DNA of 64,000 nt from positions 2,127,001 through 2,191,000 of the forward strand of contig NZ_JAAAPL010000001.1 in NCBI RefSeq assembly GCF_011317445.1. Direction: 5' to 3'. Every line of letters begins with the position of its first letter. Positions within the stretch are counted from its first letter, which is position 1. Below the pieces are notes generated by a model. It ran no database searches. It worked only from the letters and a program-made list of their open reading frames with translations, and was not told the origin of the DNA. Positions 27,109-35,671 of the stretch are shown piece by piece. The position numbers and the translations under genes were made by a program. Source of the DNA: Chelativorans multitrophicus. Lineage in GTDB: Bacteria; Pseudomonadota; Alphaproteobacteria; Rhizobiales; Rhizobiaceae.

Positions 27109-27579
27109 ATGGCACAATCCGTGCAGATTGATGACACAGACCGCAAGATCCTGTCTCTCCTTCAGGAGGACGCCCGCCTCACCAACAACGACCTTTCGGA
27201 GCGGGTGAATCTATCCGCGTCCCAATGTTCACGGCGCCGGCAGAAGCTTGAGGAAGAGGGAGTGATAAAGGCCTATAGGGCGATCCTCGATCGGGACCGC
27301 CTCGGCCATTCTCTCGTGAACATCATCTCTGTCACGCTGGCCACACACAATCGAGACAATGCCCGCCGTTTTGCAGAGCTGGTTTCTCGGCTTCCGGAAG
27401 TCCAGGACGCATATGCGCTGACGGGAGAGATGGACTATATCCTGAAGGTGGTAACACCTGACCTGAAATCACTGTCCGACTTCGTCAACGAAGTTCTGTT
27501 GCCGCATGAATCGGTGCAGCATGTGAAGACGGCTATCGTTTTGCAGGCATTGAAGGAGCATAGCGGAATTCCAATCTGA
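27109..27579 (+). CDS. Lrp/AsnC-family transcriptional regulator
   Basis: The protein has 156 residues from ATG 27109. The opening DDTDRKILSLLQEDARLTNNDLSERVNLS is the winged helix-turn-helix, with CSRRRQKLEEEGVI as recognition helix. A RAM effector-binding domain follows, with the YALTGEMDYILKV motif. The frame is open upstream, but that part overlaps hppD and is not homologous to the family. By position it most likely controls hppD and the following hydrolase in response to tyrosine or an intermediate. Confidence 0.9.
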   Translation: MAQSVQIDDTDRKILSLLQEDARLTNNDLSERVNLSASQCSRRRQKLEEEGVIKAYRAILDRDRLGHSLVNIISVTLATHNRDNARRFAELVSRLPEVQDAYALTGEMDYILKVVTPDLKSLSDFVNEVLLPHESVQHVKTAIVLQALKEHSGIPI

Positions 27580-27772
27580 CCGGGCATTGCGGCGAGCCCG
27601 GCGCGGCCCGGCTAAATGAGAGGAGTCGTCGGAGACTGCCAGCGTTTGATAGTTACAAAAATGACAGTTACGGATGAAACAAACCTTTGATCCACATGCA
27701 GGGACGTTCTGAGCCTCGCGCCGGAAGATGTTCGGGCGCCAAAAGGGAACAAGGACGGCTGAAAGGAGACAC

Positions 27773-28789
27773 ATGAAGCTCGCCACACTCAGAAATGGCT
27801 CTCGCGACGGAAGGCTGGTGGTCGTCTCCCGCGATCTGACGCGCTATACTGACGCCTCATTCCTCGCCCCTACCTTGCAAGCTGCGCTTGACGACTGGGA
27901 GCGATTTTCGCCTCATCTGGCGGCGCTGGCGGAATCGCTGGAGCATGGGGCGGTGCCCTCAGAACGTTTCCACGAGCATGAAGCGCTTTCGCCGCTGCCG
28001 CGCGCCTACCAATGGGCGGATGGGTCGGCCTATGTGAACCATGTCGAACTCGTGCGGAAAGCACGCAACGCGGTGATGCCGGAGAGCTTCTGGACTGACC
28101 CGCTCATCTACCAGGGCGGCTCTGATTCCTTCATTGCCCCGCGCGACCCGATCGCCATGGCTGACGAAGCCTGGGGTATCGACCTGGAAGCCGAGATTGC
28201 TGTCGTAGTGGACGACGTGCCGATGGGAGCAAGCCTGGAGCAGGCTCGCGCGGCGATCAGGCTCGTGATGCTCGTCAATGATGTATCACTGCGCGGGCTG
28301 ATCCCAGCCGAGCTGGCCAAGGGCTTCGGTTTCTTCCAATCGAAGCCGTCATCGGCCTTCTCGCCCGTCGCCGTTACACCCGACGAGCTGGGCGAAGCCT
28401 GGGACGGCGGCAAGATCCACTTACCCCTTCTGGTCGACCTTAACGGCGAGCGGTTTGGCCAGGCCAATGCCGGAATAGACATGACCTTTGATTTCCCGAC
28501 GCTCATCGCTCACGCGGCGAAGACCCGGCCGCTTTGCGCAGGCTCGATCATCGGCTCCGGCACCGTATCCAATAAGCTCGACGGCGGCCACGGCAAGCCT
28601 GTCAGCGAAGGGGGAGCGGGCTACTCCTGTATCGCGGAGCTTCGCATGGTCGAGACGATCACGAGCGGCAAGCCCACAACACCATTCCTGCGGTTCGGCG
28701 ATGTTGTTCGCATCGAGATGCGCGATGTAGGCGGCCGGTCGATCTTTGGAGCCATCGAACAGACGGTTACCAAACATCAGCCTGGCTGA
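27773..28789 (+). CDS. Fumarylacetoacetase-type FAH-family hydrolase
   Basis: The 338-residue cytoplasmic enzyme belongs to the FAH family, in the bacterial group with an N-terminal lead (MKLATLRNGSRDGRLVVVS) and HEALSPLPRAYQWADGS. Metal-binding acidic motifs include DLEAEIAVVVDD, and SFWTDPLIYQGGSD is typical of bacterial fumarylacetoacetate hydrolases. It would split fumarylacetoacetate into fumarate and acetoacetate, the last tyrosine step. AAGGAG precedes the ATG at 27773. hmgA and maleylacetoacetate isomerase genes, often adjacent, are not here. Confidence 0.85.
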   Translation: MKLATLRNGSRDGRLVVVSRDLTRYTDASFLAPTLQAALDDWERFSPHLAALAESLEHGAVPSERFHEHEALSPLPRAYQWADGSAYVNHVELVRKARNAVMPESFWTDPLIYQGGSDSFIAPRDPIAMADEAWGIDLEAEIAVVVDDVPMGASLEQARAAIRLVMLVNDVSLRGLIPAELAKGFGFFQSKPSSAFSPVAVTPDELGEAWDGGKIHLPLLVDLNGERFGQANAGIDMTFDFPTLIAHAAKTRPLCAGSIIGSGTVSNKLDGGHGKPVSEGGAGYSCIAELRMVETITSGKPTTPFLRFGDVVRIEMRDVGGRSIFGAIEQTVTKHQPG

Positions 28790-29074
28790 GGCCATTCCTC
28801 GCCGATAGCGAAGCAGCGCACGGGCACCAGCTGGCAGCCCGCGCGCTTTGTCCGCTAGCCGGACCAGATAACATGTCGCAGAAGTCGCACTGACGGATGC
28901 GTTCGTCGCCAGCTAATTGTCAGATCACCTCTTCGTGCGCTTTGAGGGCCGGTGTGCAATAAGAGCGGACGGTACGGTCGCGCGGTGGCCCGCCGCGGCC
29001 TGGCCTTTAGCTGATCGTGGTAAGGGATTGAGCTGCCCCGGTTCTCGCGACTGAATGGCTATGTGGTGTGGGAA

Positions 29075-29686
29075 ATGAGTCTTCTAAGGGATCTGACAAT
29101 TGGCGCTTTGGTCTCCAGACTTATAGCCATGCTCCTGCTCGCGGCCCTTCTGGGGGGGCTGATGGCATTGCTTGCTTGGCTTTCCGGAGATCGGCGTCCG
29201 CAATTTGAAGGTCGGTTGACGCTGAACCCCTTCGCCCATCTGGCCGTTGGCGGAACGCTCGTCGCGGCGGTGTTTGGCATGGGTTGGATAAGGCCGATGC
29301 GTTTCAACACTGCTACGAATCGCCTGGGTGCGGTCGGAACCATGCTGACGCCCGTCGCTGCCCTGATCTTGGTGGCGCTCACGATTCCGCTCGTGGATTC
29401 GCTGCGCTCCCTTGCCGTTTCCGTCCTGCCGCGCACGACTGGATATGCGGTAATCTACGCCCTGTCGCAATATCAGCAGATCGCCCTAGGCTCGTGCCTT
29501 CTCAACCTGGTTCCAATTCCCGGCCTTGCTTGCGGCGCCATATGGACCGTGCTCTGGCCAAACAGGGAAAGACGCATCGCCCTCTTCGAGCCGGTCGCCC
29601 TCGGCGTGTTGGCGGCCGGCATCGTTGCCGGCCTCATCAGCAGTCCTGCCCGATTGCTGATGCCTTACCTTTCTGGACTAGCCTGA
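29075..29686 (+). CDS. M50 (site-2 protease)-like membrane protein lacking the metal site
   Basis: About 203 residues with five or six hydrophobic segments. The order GRLTLNPFAHLAVGGTLVAAVFGMGWIRPMRFN, then VGTMLTPVAALI, then NLVPIPGLACGAIW follows the bacterial M50B site-2 protease layout. However, there is no HExxH in the first helix and the usual NLIPIPPLDG aspartate motif reads PIPGLACG, so it should be catalytically inactive. ATG 29075 was preferred; GTG 29063 is the longer option. It converges on the quinoprotein operon. Role unknown. Confidence 0.65.
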   Translation: MSLLRDLTIGALVSRLIAMLLLAALLGGLMALLAWLSGDRRPQFEGRLTLNPFAHLAVGGTLVAAVFGMGWIRPMRFNTATNRLGAVGTMLTPVAALILVALTIPLVDSLRSLAVSVLPRTTGYAVIYALSQYQQIALGSCLLNLVPIPGLACGAIWTVLWPNRERRIALFEPVALGVLAAGIVAGLISSPARLLMPYLSGLA

Positions 29687-29700
29687 GAAAACGTCGGCTT

Positions 29701-30528
29701 CTATTCGCCCGCCCGACCCGAATAGCCGTGCTTCTCGATAAGTCCGGCAATCGTCCCGTCACGCACGATGGCATCGATCGCCTCGTCGATCTGGGCGCGC
29801 AGGAAACTGTTCCGCGAGGAAACCAGCGCTCCCACACGCGTTTCCGAGGACGGGACCGGAGCGCTGTCGATGACCCGCAAGACCTTGGCATCCGGGCGCG
29901 AAGCAAGAATGCGGGCCAGAGCCGGCTGCCAGAGGATCATGCCGGCAATGGACCCATCGAGGACCCTCGTCGTCATCAGGTCGAAATCGGCGTAGGGAAG
30001 CCGCACCCATCTTTCATTTTCGGGCTGCTGCTGGGCCCAGGTGATGTAGTTCATTTCGCCCATGCTGGCCATGGCTGTGCCGAGCTTGCGGGATTTTGGA
30101 ATGTCGCCGAGACGCTGCCAATCGGGATCGGCGACGGCCAGGACGAAGGGGAAAGTCGCATAGGGTCTGGTAATAGCGAAGGCGTCGGAAACCGGTGAGT
30201 TGGGAGAAACTGAGACCCCCATGAACACGTCGCACGTGTTCGTCATGGCCAGGGTCACTTCATCCAGCAACGCATCGCCGTTGAGCGGAAAGCCTCCGAA
30301 ACCCTCGATCGCTTCAACCCGCAGGAACAGAGCGTCACCGATCGCCCGAGCTACGTCCTGATCGAAAGCAAGTCCAAGACTAGTCCGATCGAAGCAGACA
30401 TTTATGCTGTCGCCGGATAGGCGGCTCGTATTGTTGAACTCTTCAGGAGGAATGCTCGAATTTTGCGCCAGCGCCGGAAGCGCGCACGCGACGAGAAGAA
30501 AAACCGCTGAGAGGAACTGTCGCATCAT
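29701..30528 (-). CDS. Quinoprotein dehydrogenase-associated periplasmic binding protein (MoxJ/XoxJ-like)
   Basis: A 275-residue secreted protein with a signal peptide ending ALPALAQ (about residue 22). The mature part follows the type II periplasmic binding fold of the quinoprotein-associated family: INVCFDRTSLGLAFDQDVARAIGDAL, and the NTCDVFMGV motif with two cysteines that could form a disulphide. XoxJ/MoxJ proteins help assemble or activate PQQ alcohol dehydrogenases. It is the last gene of the six-gene PQQ operon, behind a terminator-like hairpin after the dehydrogenase. Confidence 0.8.
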   Translation of the reverse strand: MMRQFLSAVFLLVACALPALAQNSSIPPEEFNNTSRLSGDSINVCFDRTSLGLAFDQDVARAIGDALFLRVEAIEGFGGFPLNGDALLDEVTLAMTNTCDVFMGVSVSPNSPVSDAFAITRPYATFPFVLAVADPDWQRLGDIPKSRKLGTAMASMGEMNYITWAQQQPENERWVRLPYADFDLMTTRVLDGSIAGMILWQPALARILASRPDAKVLRVIDSAPVPSSETRVGALVSSRNSFLRAQIDEAIDAIVRDGTIAGLIEKHGYSGRAGE

Positions 30529-30541
30529 ATTACCTAAAGTC

Positions 30542-30565
30542 GAAAGGGGCCTTGCGGCCCCTTTC
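30542..30565 (-). terminator. Hairpin after the PQQ dehydrogenase gene
   Basis: GAAAGGGGCC (30542-30551) pairs perfectly with GGCCCCTTTC (30556-30565) around a four-base loop. It lies 16 bases beyond the dehydrogenase stop and 13 before the binding-protein start. It probably ends or stabilises most dehydrogenase transcripts, giving less of the last gene. Confidence 0.65.
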
Positions 30566-30581
30566 TCGCGTCTATTCCGAT

Positions 30582-32333
30582 TTACTTGCTGGGCAGCTTG
30601 AACACGAAGATGGAGTTGCCCGAGCCTGTCGGCAGCGGAATCTCCGGGAATGCCGAAGAAATCGAGCTGGCGGAGTTCGAGTAGCCGGTGGGCACCACCA
30701 GGTACTGCTCGCCATCGACTGCATAGGTGGCAGGATAGCCGCCGATCGGAGCATTGAGGCGCTGCGACCAGACCACCTCGCCCGTTTCCTGGTCCCAGGC
30801 CTTCACATCGCGCGCTGCGTCACCACCGAAGACAAGACCACCGGCCGTCGCCAGCACGGAGCTGGTCGGGGTCGGGCGCGAACGGTAGTCCCACTTGGTC
30901 TTGCCGGACGTCGGAGTGACCGCGATTGCCTGAACAAGGCCGGCCTCGGTGACGCCTTCGGGCAGGACACGCGGACCAAACTTCATCGCGCCCACCGCGT
31001 TGCCGGCAGTGAACTCGGTCTGGGTCGGAGCCACGGTATTGCAGGCTTCCGTCAAGGGCACATAATAAGCTTGGGTCAGCGGACTATAGGAACCTGCCTG
31101 CCACAGCTTACCACCCGATACCGAGGCGCAGACAAGATGCTCCTCGCCGACTGCCTTCGCAACCAGGTCCTCATTGATATGCACGGTGCCATCCGGATCG
31201 ATCCCGGTGACCACGTTCTGATGGACCGTCTCCTTGTGCCAGAGATACTTGCCGGTCTCCCGGTCAAGCCCGAAGGCGATGCCGTTCTTGCCTGCGACGG
31301 TCACGAGCATCTTCTTGACTTCGCCATCGACTTCCTGGTCGACGAGGATGCGTTCGAACGGGCTGTCGAGATCCCAGTTGTCGCGCGGCAGGTGCTGGTA
31401 GTACCACTTGAGCTTACCGGTATCGATGTCGAGCGCGATCGTTGAGTTGGTGTAGAGCACCGACCCGTCGCCCGAGCCGCGAATCAGCTCGGAATAGGGA
31501 CCGGGCATTCCGATGCCCCAGAAGGTAGTGCGGGTCTCGGGATCATAGGAGCCGATGGTCCAGGGCGTGCCGCCCCAGCGGTTTTCCGGCGGAACCTCAC
31601 CCCAGCTCGCCTGCTGTTCAGGATTGTCGGGGTCATTGATCGTGTTGAAGCGCCAGAGCTCCTCGCCCGTCTCGAAATCATGGGCCAGGATATAGCAGCC
31701 GCCCGCGGTGCCGGCGATGGAGCAGCCCGAAATGGCGCTGATGATTTTATTGTCAACGACGATCGGGCCGACCGTGTAGCTGTAGCCCTTGTTGTAGTCG
31801 AGAACCTGCTTTTCCCAGACGACCTTGCCGTCGAGTGCGTTGAGCACGACGATCTTGGCATCGACGGTGGTCAGGACCACCTTGTCCTGATAGAGCGCGA
31901 TGGACGCCTTCTGACGGCGTGCCTGGTTGAGCTGGTAACTCCAGCTTGCCGGCAGTTCAGGCAACTCATGGATATAGGTCCAGATGCGGTCGCCGGTCTT
32001 GGCGTCGAGCGCCTCGACGATATTGTTGTTGGTCTGCAGGAAAAGGATGCCGTCATGGATGAGGGGAGCCGTTTCCTGAATGCCCGCCTCGGCCATGGGC
32101 CAAGCCCATGCCAGCTCCAGATCGTCAACCGTATCCTTGTTGATGAGGTCGAGCTTGCTGTAACCCTGGTTGTTGTAGGCGCCACGGAAGGAAAGCCAGT
32201 CTTCTGCCGGCGGATTGGCGAGCATCTCGTCCGTGACGGGCGAATATTCACGCGTGTTCTGGGCAAGGGCGGGCGCTGAGATCACCGCGAACGCGGCTGT
32301 CGCCATCAGGAGCGACTTTATAAGAGTTTTCAC
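30582..32333 (-). CDS. PQQ-dependent methanol/ethanol-type alcohol dehydrogenase
   Basis: The 583-residue periplasmic quinoprotein has a signal peptide ending SAPALAQ (about 25) and an eight-bladed propeller with repeated tryptophan-docking segments (ALDAKTGDRIWTY, VLNALDGKVVWEK). It oxidises primary alcohols and passes electrons to a cytochrome, probably the one encoded 41 bases upstream. The active-site segment LPRDNWDLDSP places catalytic Asp321 with a second Asp at 323, the D-x-D pattern tied to lanthanide-dependent XoxF/ExaF/PedH enzymes. No vicinal Cys-Cys pair is visible, unlike MxaF. GTG 32333 was chosen because GGAGG stands just upstream; the frame extends further into the cytochrome gene. 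Confidence 0.9.
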   Translation of the reverse strand: MKTLIKSLLMATAAFAVISAPALAQNTREYSPVTDEMLANPPAEDWLSFRGAYNNQGYSKLDLINKDTVDDLELAWAWPMAEAGIQETAPLIHDGILFLQTNNNIVEALDAKTGDRIWTYIHELPELPASWSYQLNQARRQKASIALYQDKVVLTTVDAKIVVLNALDGKVVWEKQVLDYNKGYSYTVGPIVVDNKIISAISGCSIAGTAGGCYILAHDFETGEELWRFNTINDPDNPEQQASWGEVPPENRWGGTPWTIGSYDPETRTTFWGIGMPGPYSELIRGSGDGSVLYTNSTIALDIDTGKLKWYYQHLPRDNWDLDSPFERILVDQEVDGEVKKMLVTVAGKNGIAFGLDRETGKYLWHKETVHQNVVTGIDPDGTVHINEDLVAKAVGEEHLVCASVSGGKLWQAGSYSPLTQAYYVPLTEACNTVAPTQTEFTAGNAVGAMKFGPRVLPEGVTEAGLVQAIAVTPTSGKTKWDYRSRPTPTSSVLATAGGLVFGGDAARDVKAWDQETGEVVWSQRLNAPIGGYPATYAVDGEQYLVVPTGYSNSASSISSAFPEIPLPTGSGNSIFVFKLPSK

Positions 32334-32374
32334 GGATACCTCCGAAGTGAACAGTGCTTGTCGGCGGATGAAGC

Positions 32375-32980
32375 TTATTGCGGGCTGGCTTGCGGCAATT
32401 GCTTGCCCCAAGTGTATGCCTGTGGAACGGCCGGTTTCGCCTGTTGGGCAGCCGCCGGCGGCGAGCCACCGGGCAATTGCTTGCCCCACGTATAGGCCTG
32501 CGGGACTGGAGTGCTGTCCGCAGCCGCAGTTTCTGGGGTGTCCGCCCCGGCATCCTGCGCAGCAGCGGCGCCCGCCGCCGTCTCCGCCGCCAGGGAGATT
32601 TTATAGAGCCCCTCGCCCGCTGCCATCGGCACGTCGCCGGGCTGAGCGCCGTTGAAGCTCATGATATATGCAATGATGTTGATGTAGGTTTCTTCGCCAA
32701 GGGCACCCGGAGCGTCAGGCGGCATGGCGACGGAGATGAAGTCGTAAAGGCCGCCAGCCGTCTCCCAGTTCTGCATGACATCCGTCCCCACGAGGGCCGG
32801 CGCTTCGGTACCCTCCAACCGCGCACCGTGACAGCGGGCGCAATTGGTGTTGTAAGCGGACTGGCCGGCCGCCGCCTGTTCGGCGGTGAACCCGGCTGCT
32901 GCCGCGCTGCCCGCCGCAATTGAAACCGCGACGAGGCCAAAGCTTGAGGCTAGTATAAGTCTCCGCAATCTTAGAGGCAC
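32375..32980 (-). CDS. Periplasmic cytochrome c with duplicated C-terminal WGKQLP tail
   Basis: A 201-residue class I cytochrome. A signal peptide ends near SAAAAG (30), the haem site is C47-A-R-C50-H51, and the probable sixth ligand is Met86 in VAMPP. It is the likely electron acceptor of the adjacent PQQ dehydrogenase. The C-terminal 75 residues are an Ala/Pro-rich tail carrying VPQAYTWGKQLP twice (159-170 and 185-196). Start is GTG with GGGAGGG five bases upstream. Confidence 0.88.
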   Translation of the reverse strand: MPLRLRRLILASSFGLVAVSIAAGSAAAAGFTAEQAAAGQSAYNTNCARCHGARLEGTEAPALVGTDVMQNWETAGGLYDFISVAMPPDAPGALGEETYINIIAYIMSFNGAQPGDVPMAAGEGLYKISLAAETAAGAAAAQDAGADTPETAAADSTPVPQAYTWGKQLPGGSPPAAAQQAKPAVPQAYTWGKQLPQASPQ

Positions 32981-33033
32981 AAAGACCCTCCCCGTTGATC
33001 GACAGTTGCACTCGGCGTCTCGCAGTCAACTCA

Positions 33034-33894
33034 TCAGGTCGTTAGAGCAAGACCGCAGGTGAAATTCTTCGCCGCGAGCTGCTCAGACGTAACCCGAAAA
33101 TTGTATACAAGTCCATACTCAGAACCGATATTTTTGACCTTATAGTCTAATTTTTTCAGAGCAGCCCTAACGGCACGGTAAAGAGTCTGGTCCCCTTTCC
33201 AGAGCCCCAATGCCATGCGGAAGCGCTCGAAACTTTCCGGCGGGAGCCAAAATACCTGATATTTCCCGTTGTCGATGCCGGTTGCCGAAGCCGCGAACCG
33301 TTCAGTAATGGCGCCGTCGATCTCGCCACGATCAAGAAGTGCCCGCAGTTCCGTCGGCGAACTCACCAGCCGTGCCTTCACATCGTTTTCCCGTAGCCAC
33401 CGGGAAAGAGCCAAGCGATCAAGGCCGGAGGTGCCTGGCCAAACGGCCCAAGAGCTGCCGCGCGCGGGCAACGATCCGTCAAGGGATATTCCAACCCATC
33501 CGGTCTCGGCAAGAGTGGGCAGCGTCTGCAGGAAACCTTGCGTTTGGACAGTATCCGCCACGCCTCCGGCAATGATGTTGCACTGGCCGCGTGTTAGGCG
33601 CCAATTACGTGGATTGAAGTCCCGTCCGATGGACGGCATGACATTGACGACGAGCCTGACGCCGATCTCTTGGGCGATCAGGCCCGCGAGTTCGACATCA
33701 AAACCGGGGCTGTCCTCGTCCGCTTGAACAAGGGGCGGATAGCTTTCGGGCACGCAGAGCTTGAGCACGCCATTCTCCTGCACCTCGGCAAGAGAGTTGT
33801 CTGGAGGCAGGAAGCTGAGTGCGATGAGAAGCACCGCGATCAGCCCGATATTGGCTGCCGGCCGCAGCCACGGATGGCGTGGCCTGCGGCTCAT
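33034..33894 (-). CDS. Family 3 periplasmic solute-binding protein of the PQQ operon
   Basis: A 286-residue protein with an N-terminal hydrophobic signal/anchor segment, then ENGVLKLCVPESYPPLVQADEDSPGFDVELAGLIAQEIG. That matches the SBP_bac_3 fold and its ligand-binding front. A second region, GQCNIIAGGVADTVQ, corresponds to the hinge. It is a distant counterpart of the MoxJ-like protein at 29701-30528. The start overlaps the ABC permease stop by four bases, so the two are coupled. Role could be ligand sensing or dehydrogenase assembly rather than import, since the ABC partner is of the export-type ABC-2 class. Confidence 0.75.
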   Translation of the reverse strand: MSRRPRHPWLRPAANIGLIAVLLIALSFLPPDNSLAEVQENGVLKLCVPESYPPLVQADEDSPGFDVELAGLIAQEIGVRLVVNVMPSIGRDFNPRNWRLTRGQCNIIAGGVADTVQTQGFLQTLPTLAETGWVGISLDGSLPARGSSWAVWPGTSGLDRLALSRWLRENDVKARLVSSPTELRALLDRGEIDGAITERFAASATGIDNGKYQVFWLPPESFERFRMALGLWKGDQTLYRAVRAALKKLDYKVKNIGSEYGLVYNFRVTSEQLAAKNFTCGLALTT

Positions 33895-34703
33895 GTGCGG
33901 TTGAAGTCGATGAGGGCGATCACAAAGAAGATGACCGCCATGCCCAGAACTATGGCCGGTCCCAGCACCGTGGGAAACTGATTGAAATCGATGAGAATGC
34001 CGCGCAGCGCATCAACGGCATAGGTCATGGGGTTGGCCCGGGTGAGGAACACCAGCCACTCCGGATAGCTCGTGACTGCTTGGGTACGGGTCAAAGACGG
34101 ATCGAGCGGGAAGATCGAGGACGATGCGAAGTAAAGCGGCAGGATCAGCGTGTTTGAAAAGACGCCAAATCCCTCAAAGCTGCGCACCCGCGCTGCAAGG
34201 ATTATGCCGAAGGAGGTGAGGCCAAAGGCGAGCAGGAACATGAAGCCGAGCGCCGCGGCCATTTCCCCGAAGCTGAGCGTGACATCCGCGAACCTCGCCA
34301 GCAGGAGAACAAGGCCGCCATGGGTGGTCGCCACCGTTGCTCCTCCCAAAACCTTGCCGAGAAGGATCAATGAACGCGGCATTGGCGATACGAGGACTTC
34401 GCGCAGAAATCCGAATTCTCTGTCCCAAATCATCGATACTGCGAACTGGATGGATGTATACATGATGTTGAGAACGATAACGGCAGGAAACAGGAACTGC
34501 AGGTAGGTGTAGGGAACCACATAGGCCACCTGTCCATATACCTCGCCGCGGAAATATGGATTGAGCCCAACGCCGAGAATCAGAAGCCAGATAATCGGGC
34601 GGCTCACTCCACCGATCATCTGGCCCCTGTCACGCGTTGCGCGCGTGATCTCGCGCAGCCAAACCCCGTAGACGCCCCTGACAGCGCCAATCGCCTCGTT
34701 CAT
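33891..34703 (-). CDS. ABC-2 type permease of the PQQ alcohol-oxidation system (PedC-like)
   Basis: A 270-residue inner-membrane protein with six hydrophobic segments, typical ABC-2 permease size. RPIIWLLILGVGLNPYF follows the first helix, and SMIWDREFGFLREVLVSPMPRS is the characteristic cytoplasmic coupling loop. In PQQ-alcohol clusters of pseudomonads the equivalent subunit is called PedC. The transported molecule is not known. The gene overlaps both its neighbours by four bases. Confidence 0.85.
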   Translation of the reverse strand: MNEAIGAVRGVYGVWLREITRATRDRGQMIGGVSRPIIWLLILGVGLNPYFRGEVYGQVAYVVPYTYLQFLFPAVIVLNIMYTSIQFAVSMIWDREFGFLREVLVSPMPRSLILLGKVLGGATVATTHGGLVLLLARFADVTLSFGEMAAALGFMFLLAFGLTSFGIILAARVRSFEGFGVFSNTLILPLYFASSSIFPLDPSLTRTQAVTSYPEWLVFLTRANPMTYAVDALRGILIDFNQFPTVLGPAIVLGMAVIFFVIALIDFNRT

Positions 34704-35671
34704 CGCCGGCCTCCGCGCCGCCCTTCGGCCATCTGCGCCTCCCTCTCCCCGTCGGTCCTGTCGCGCAGATCCCGCCCGGTGAGCGAGAGAAACACGCTTT
34801 CGAGGGTCGGTTCGCGGTAGCGGATCTCCGTCAGCTTGTCCTTGAATGGCTCGGTCTGGAGATAATCAGCCTCGATCGATTCGGCTGGCGCAACAATGCT
34901 TCTCGCGCCAAGCGGCCGGGCCTCCGGAAATTGGGCGAGGATGGCCTTGCGGGCTTCCGCATGGGTTACATCGGCCTGCACCCAGCGGCGGCCATGTTCC
35001 GCCTTCAGCGCCTCGGGGCTGCCTTGGGCGATGATTTTACCGCGGTCGATGATGCAGACGACATCCGCATCCTCGACCTCCTCGATATAATGGGTGGTGG
35101 TCAGGATCGTAATTTTGCGCTCGGTGCGCAGTTGATCGAGATATTCCCAGATTTGTTGTCGCGTCTGTGCGTCGAGGCCGACGGTCGGCTCATCGAGGAA
35201 AAGAATTCTCGGTTCGTGCATGAGTGCTCGGGCAATCTCCAGACGCCGGCGCATGCCGCCCGAGAAGGTGCGAACGATCTCGTCTTGCCAATCCTGCAGC
35301 CCGACGAGCTCCAGCACCCGCTCTATGTGAAAGCGGCGCCGTTTCGGCGCCAATCCATGCACCAGCCCATGAAAATTGAGATTCTCGCGCGCGGTCAAAC
35401 GGTCGTCGAGGCTGGAAGTCTGGAAGACCACGCCTATTGAGCGCCGTGCAAGCCGCGGAGCACGCACAACATCATGCCCCGCCACCAGAACGCGTCCGTC
35501 CTGGGGCGCACGGAGCGTGCACAGGATGTTCATCAGAGTGGTCTTTCCCGCCCCGTTTGGACCGAGCAAGGCAAAGCTGCTGCCCTCCTCGATCTCAAGG
35601 CTCACTCCGTCCAACGCCACCGTACCACCGTAGCTGGCTCGGACATTTTCAACGCTTACGATGTTTGCCAT
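34700..35671 (-). CDS. ABC transporter ATPase of the PQQ alcohol-oxidation system
   Basis: The protein has 323 residues from ATG 35671. Walker A GPNGAGKTT, Q-loop VFQTSSLD, signature FSGGMRRRLEIA, Walker B ILFLDEPTVGLD and switch TTTHY place it in the DrrA/CcmA-like export ATPase group. ESVFLSLTGRDLRD near the C terminus is the DrrA-type extension. A TTG at 35704 would add eleven residues that lack family support. It starts the six-gene operon; the upstream 1.1 kb has no intact gene and should hold the promoter. Confidence 0.88.
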   Translation of the reverse strand: MANIVSVENVRASYGGTVALDGVSLEIEEGSSFALLGPNGAGKTTLMNILCTLRAPQDGRVLVAGHDVVRAPRLARRSIGVVFQTSSLDDRLTARENLNFHGLVHGLAPKRRRFHIERVLELVGLQDWQDEIVRTFSGGMRRRLEIARALMHEPRILFLDEPTVGLDAQTRQQIWEYLDQLRTERKITILTTTHYIEEVEDADVVCIIDRGKIIAQGSPEALKAEHGRRWVQADVTHAEARKAILAQFPEARPLGARSIVAPAESIEADYLQTEPFKDKLTEIRYREPTLESVFLSLTGRDLRDRTDGEREAQMAEGRRGGRR

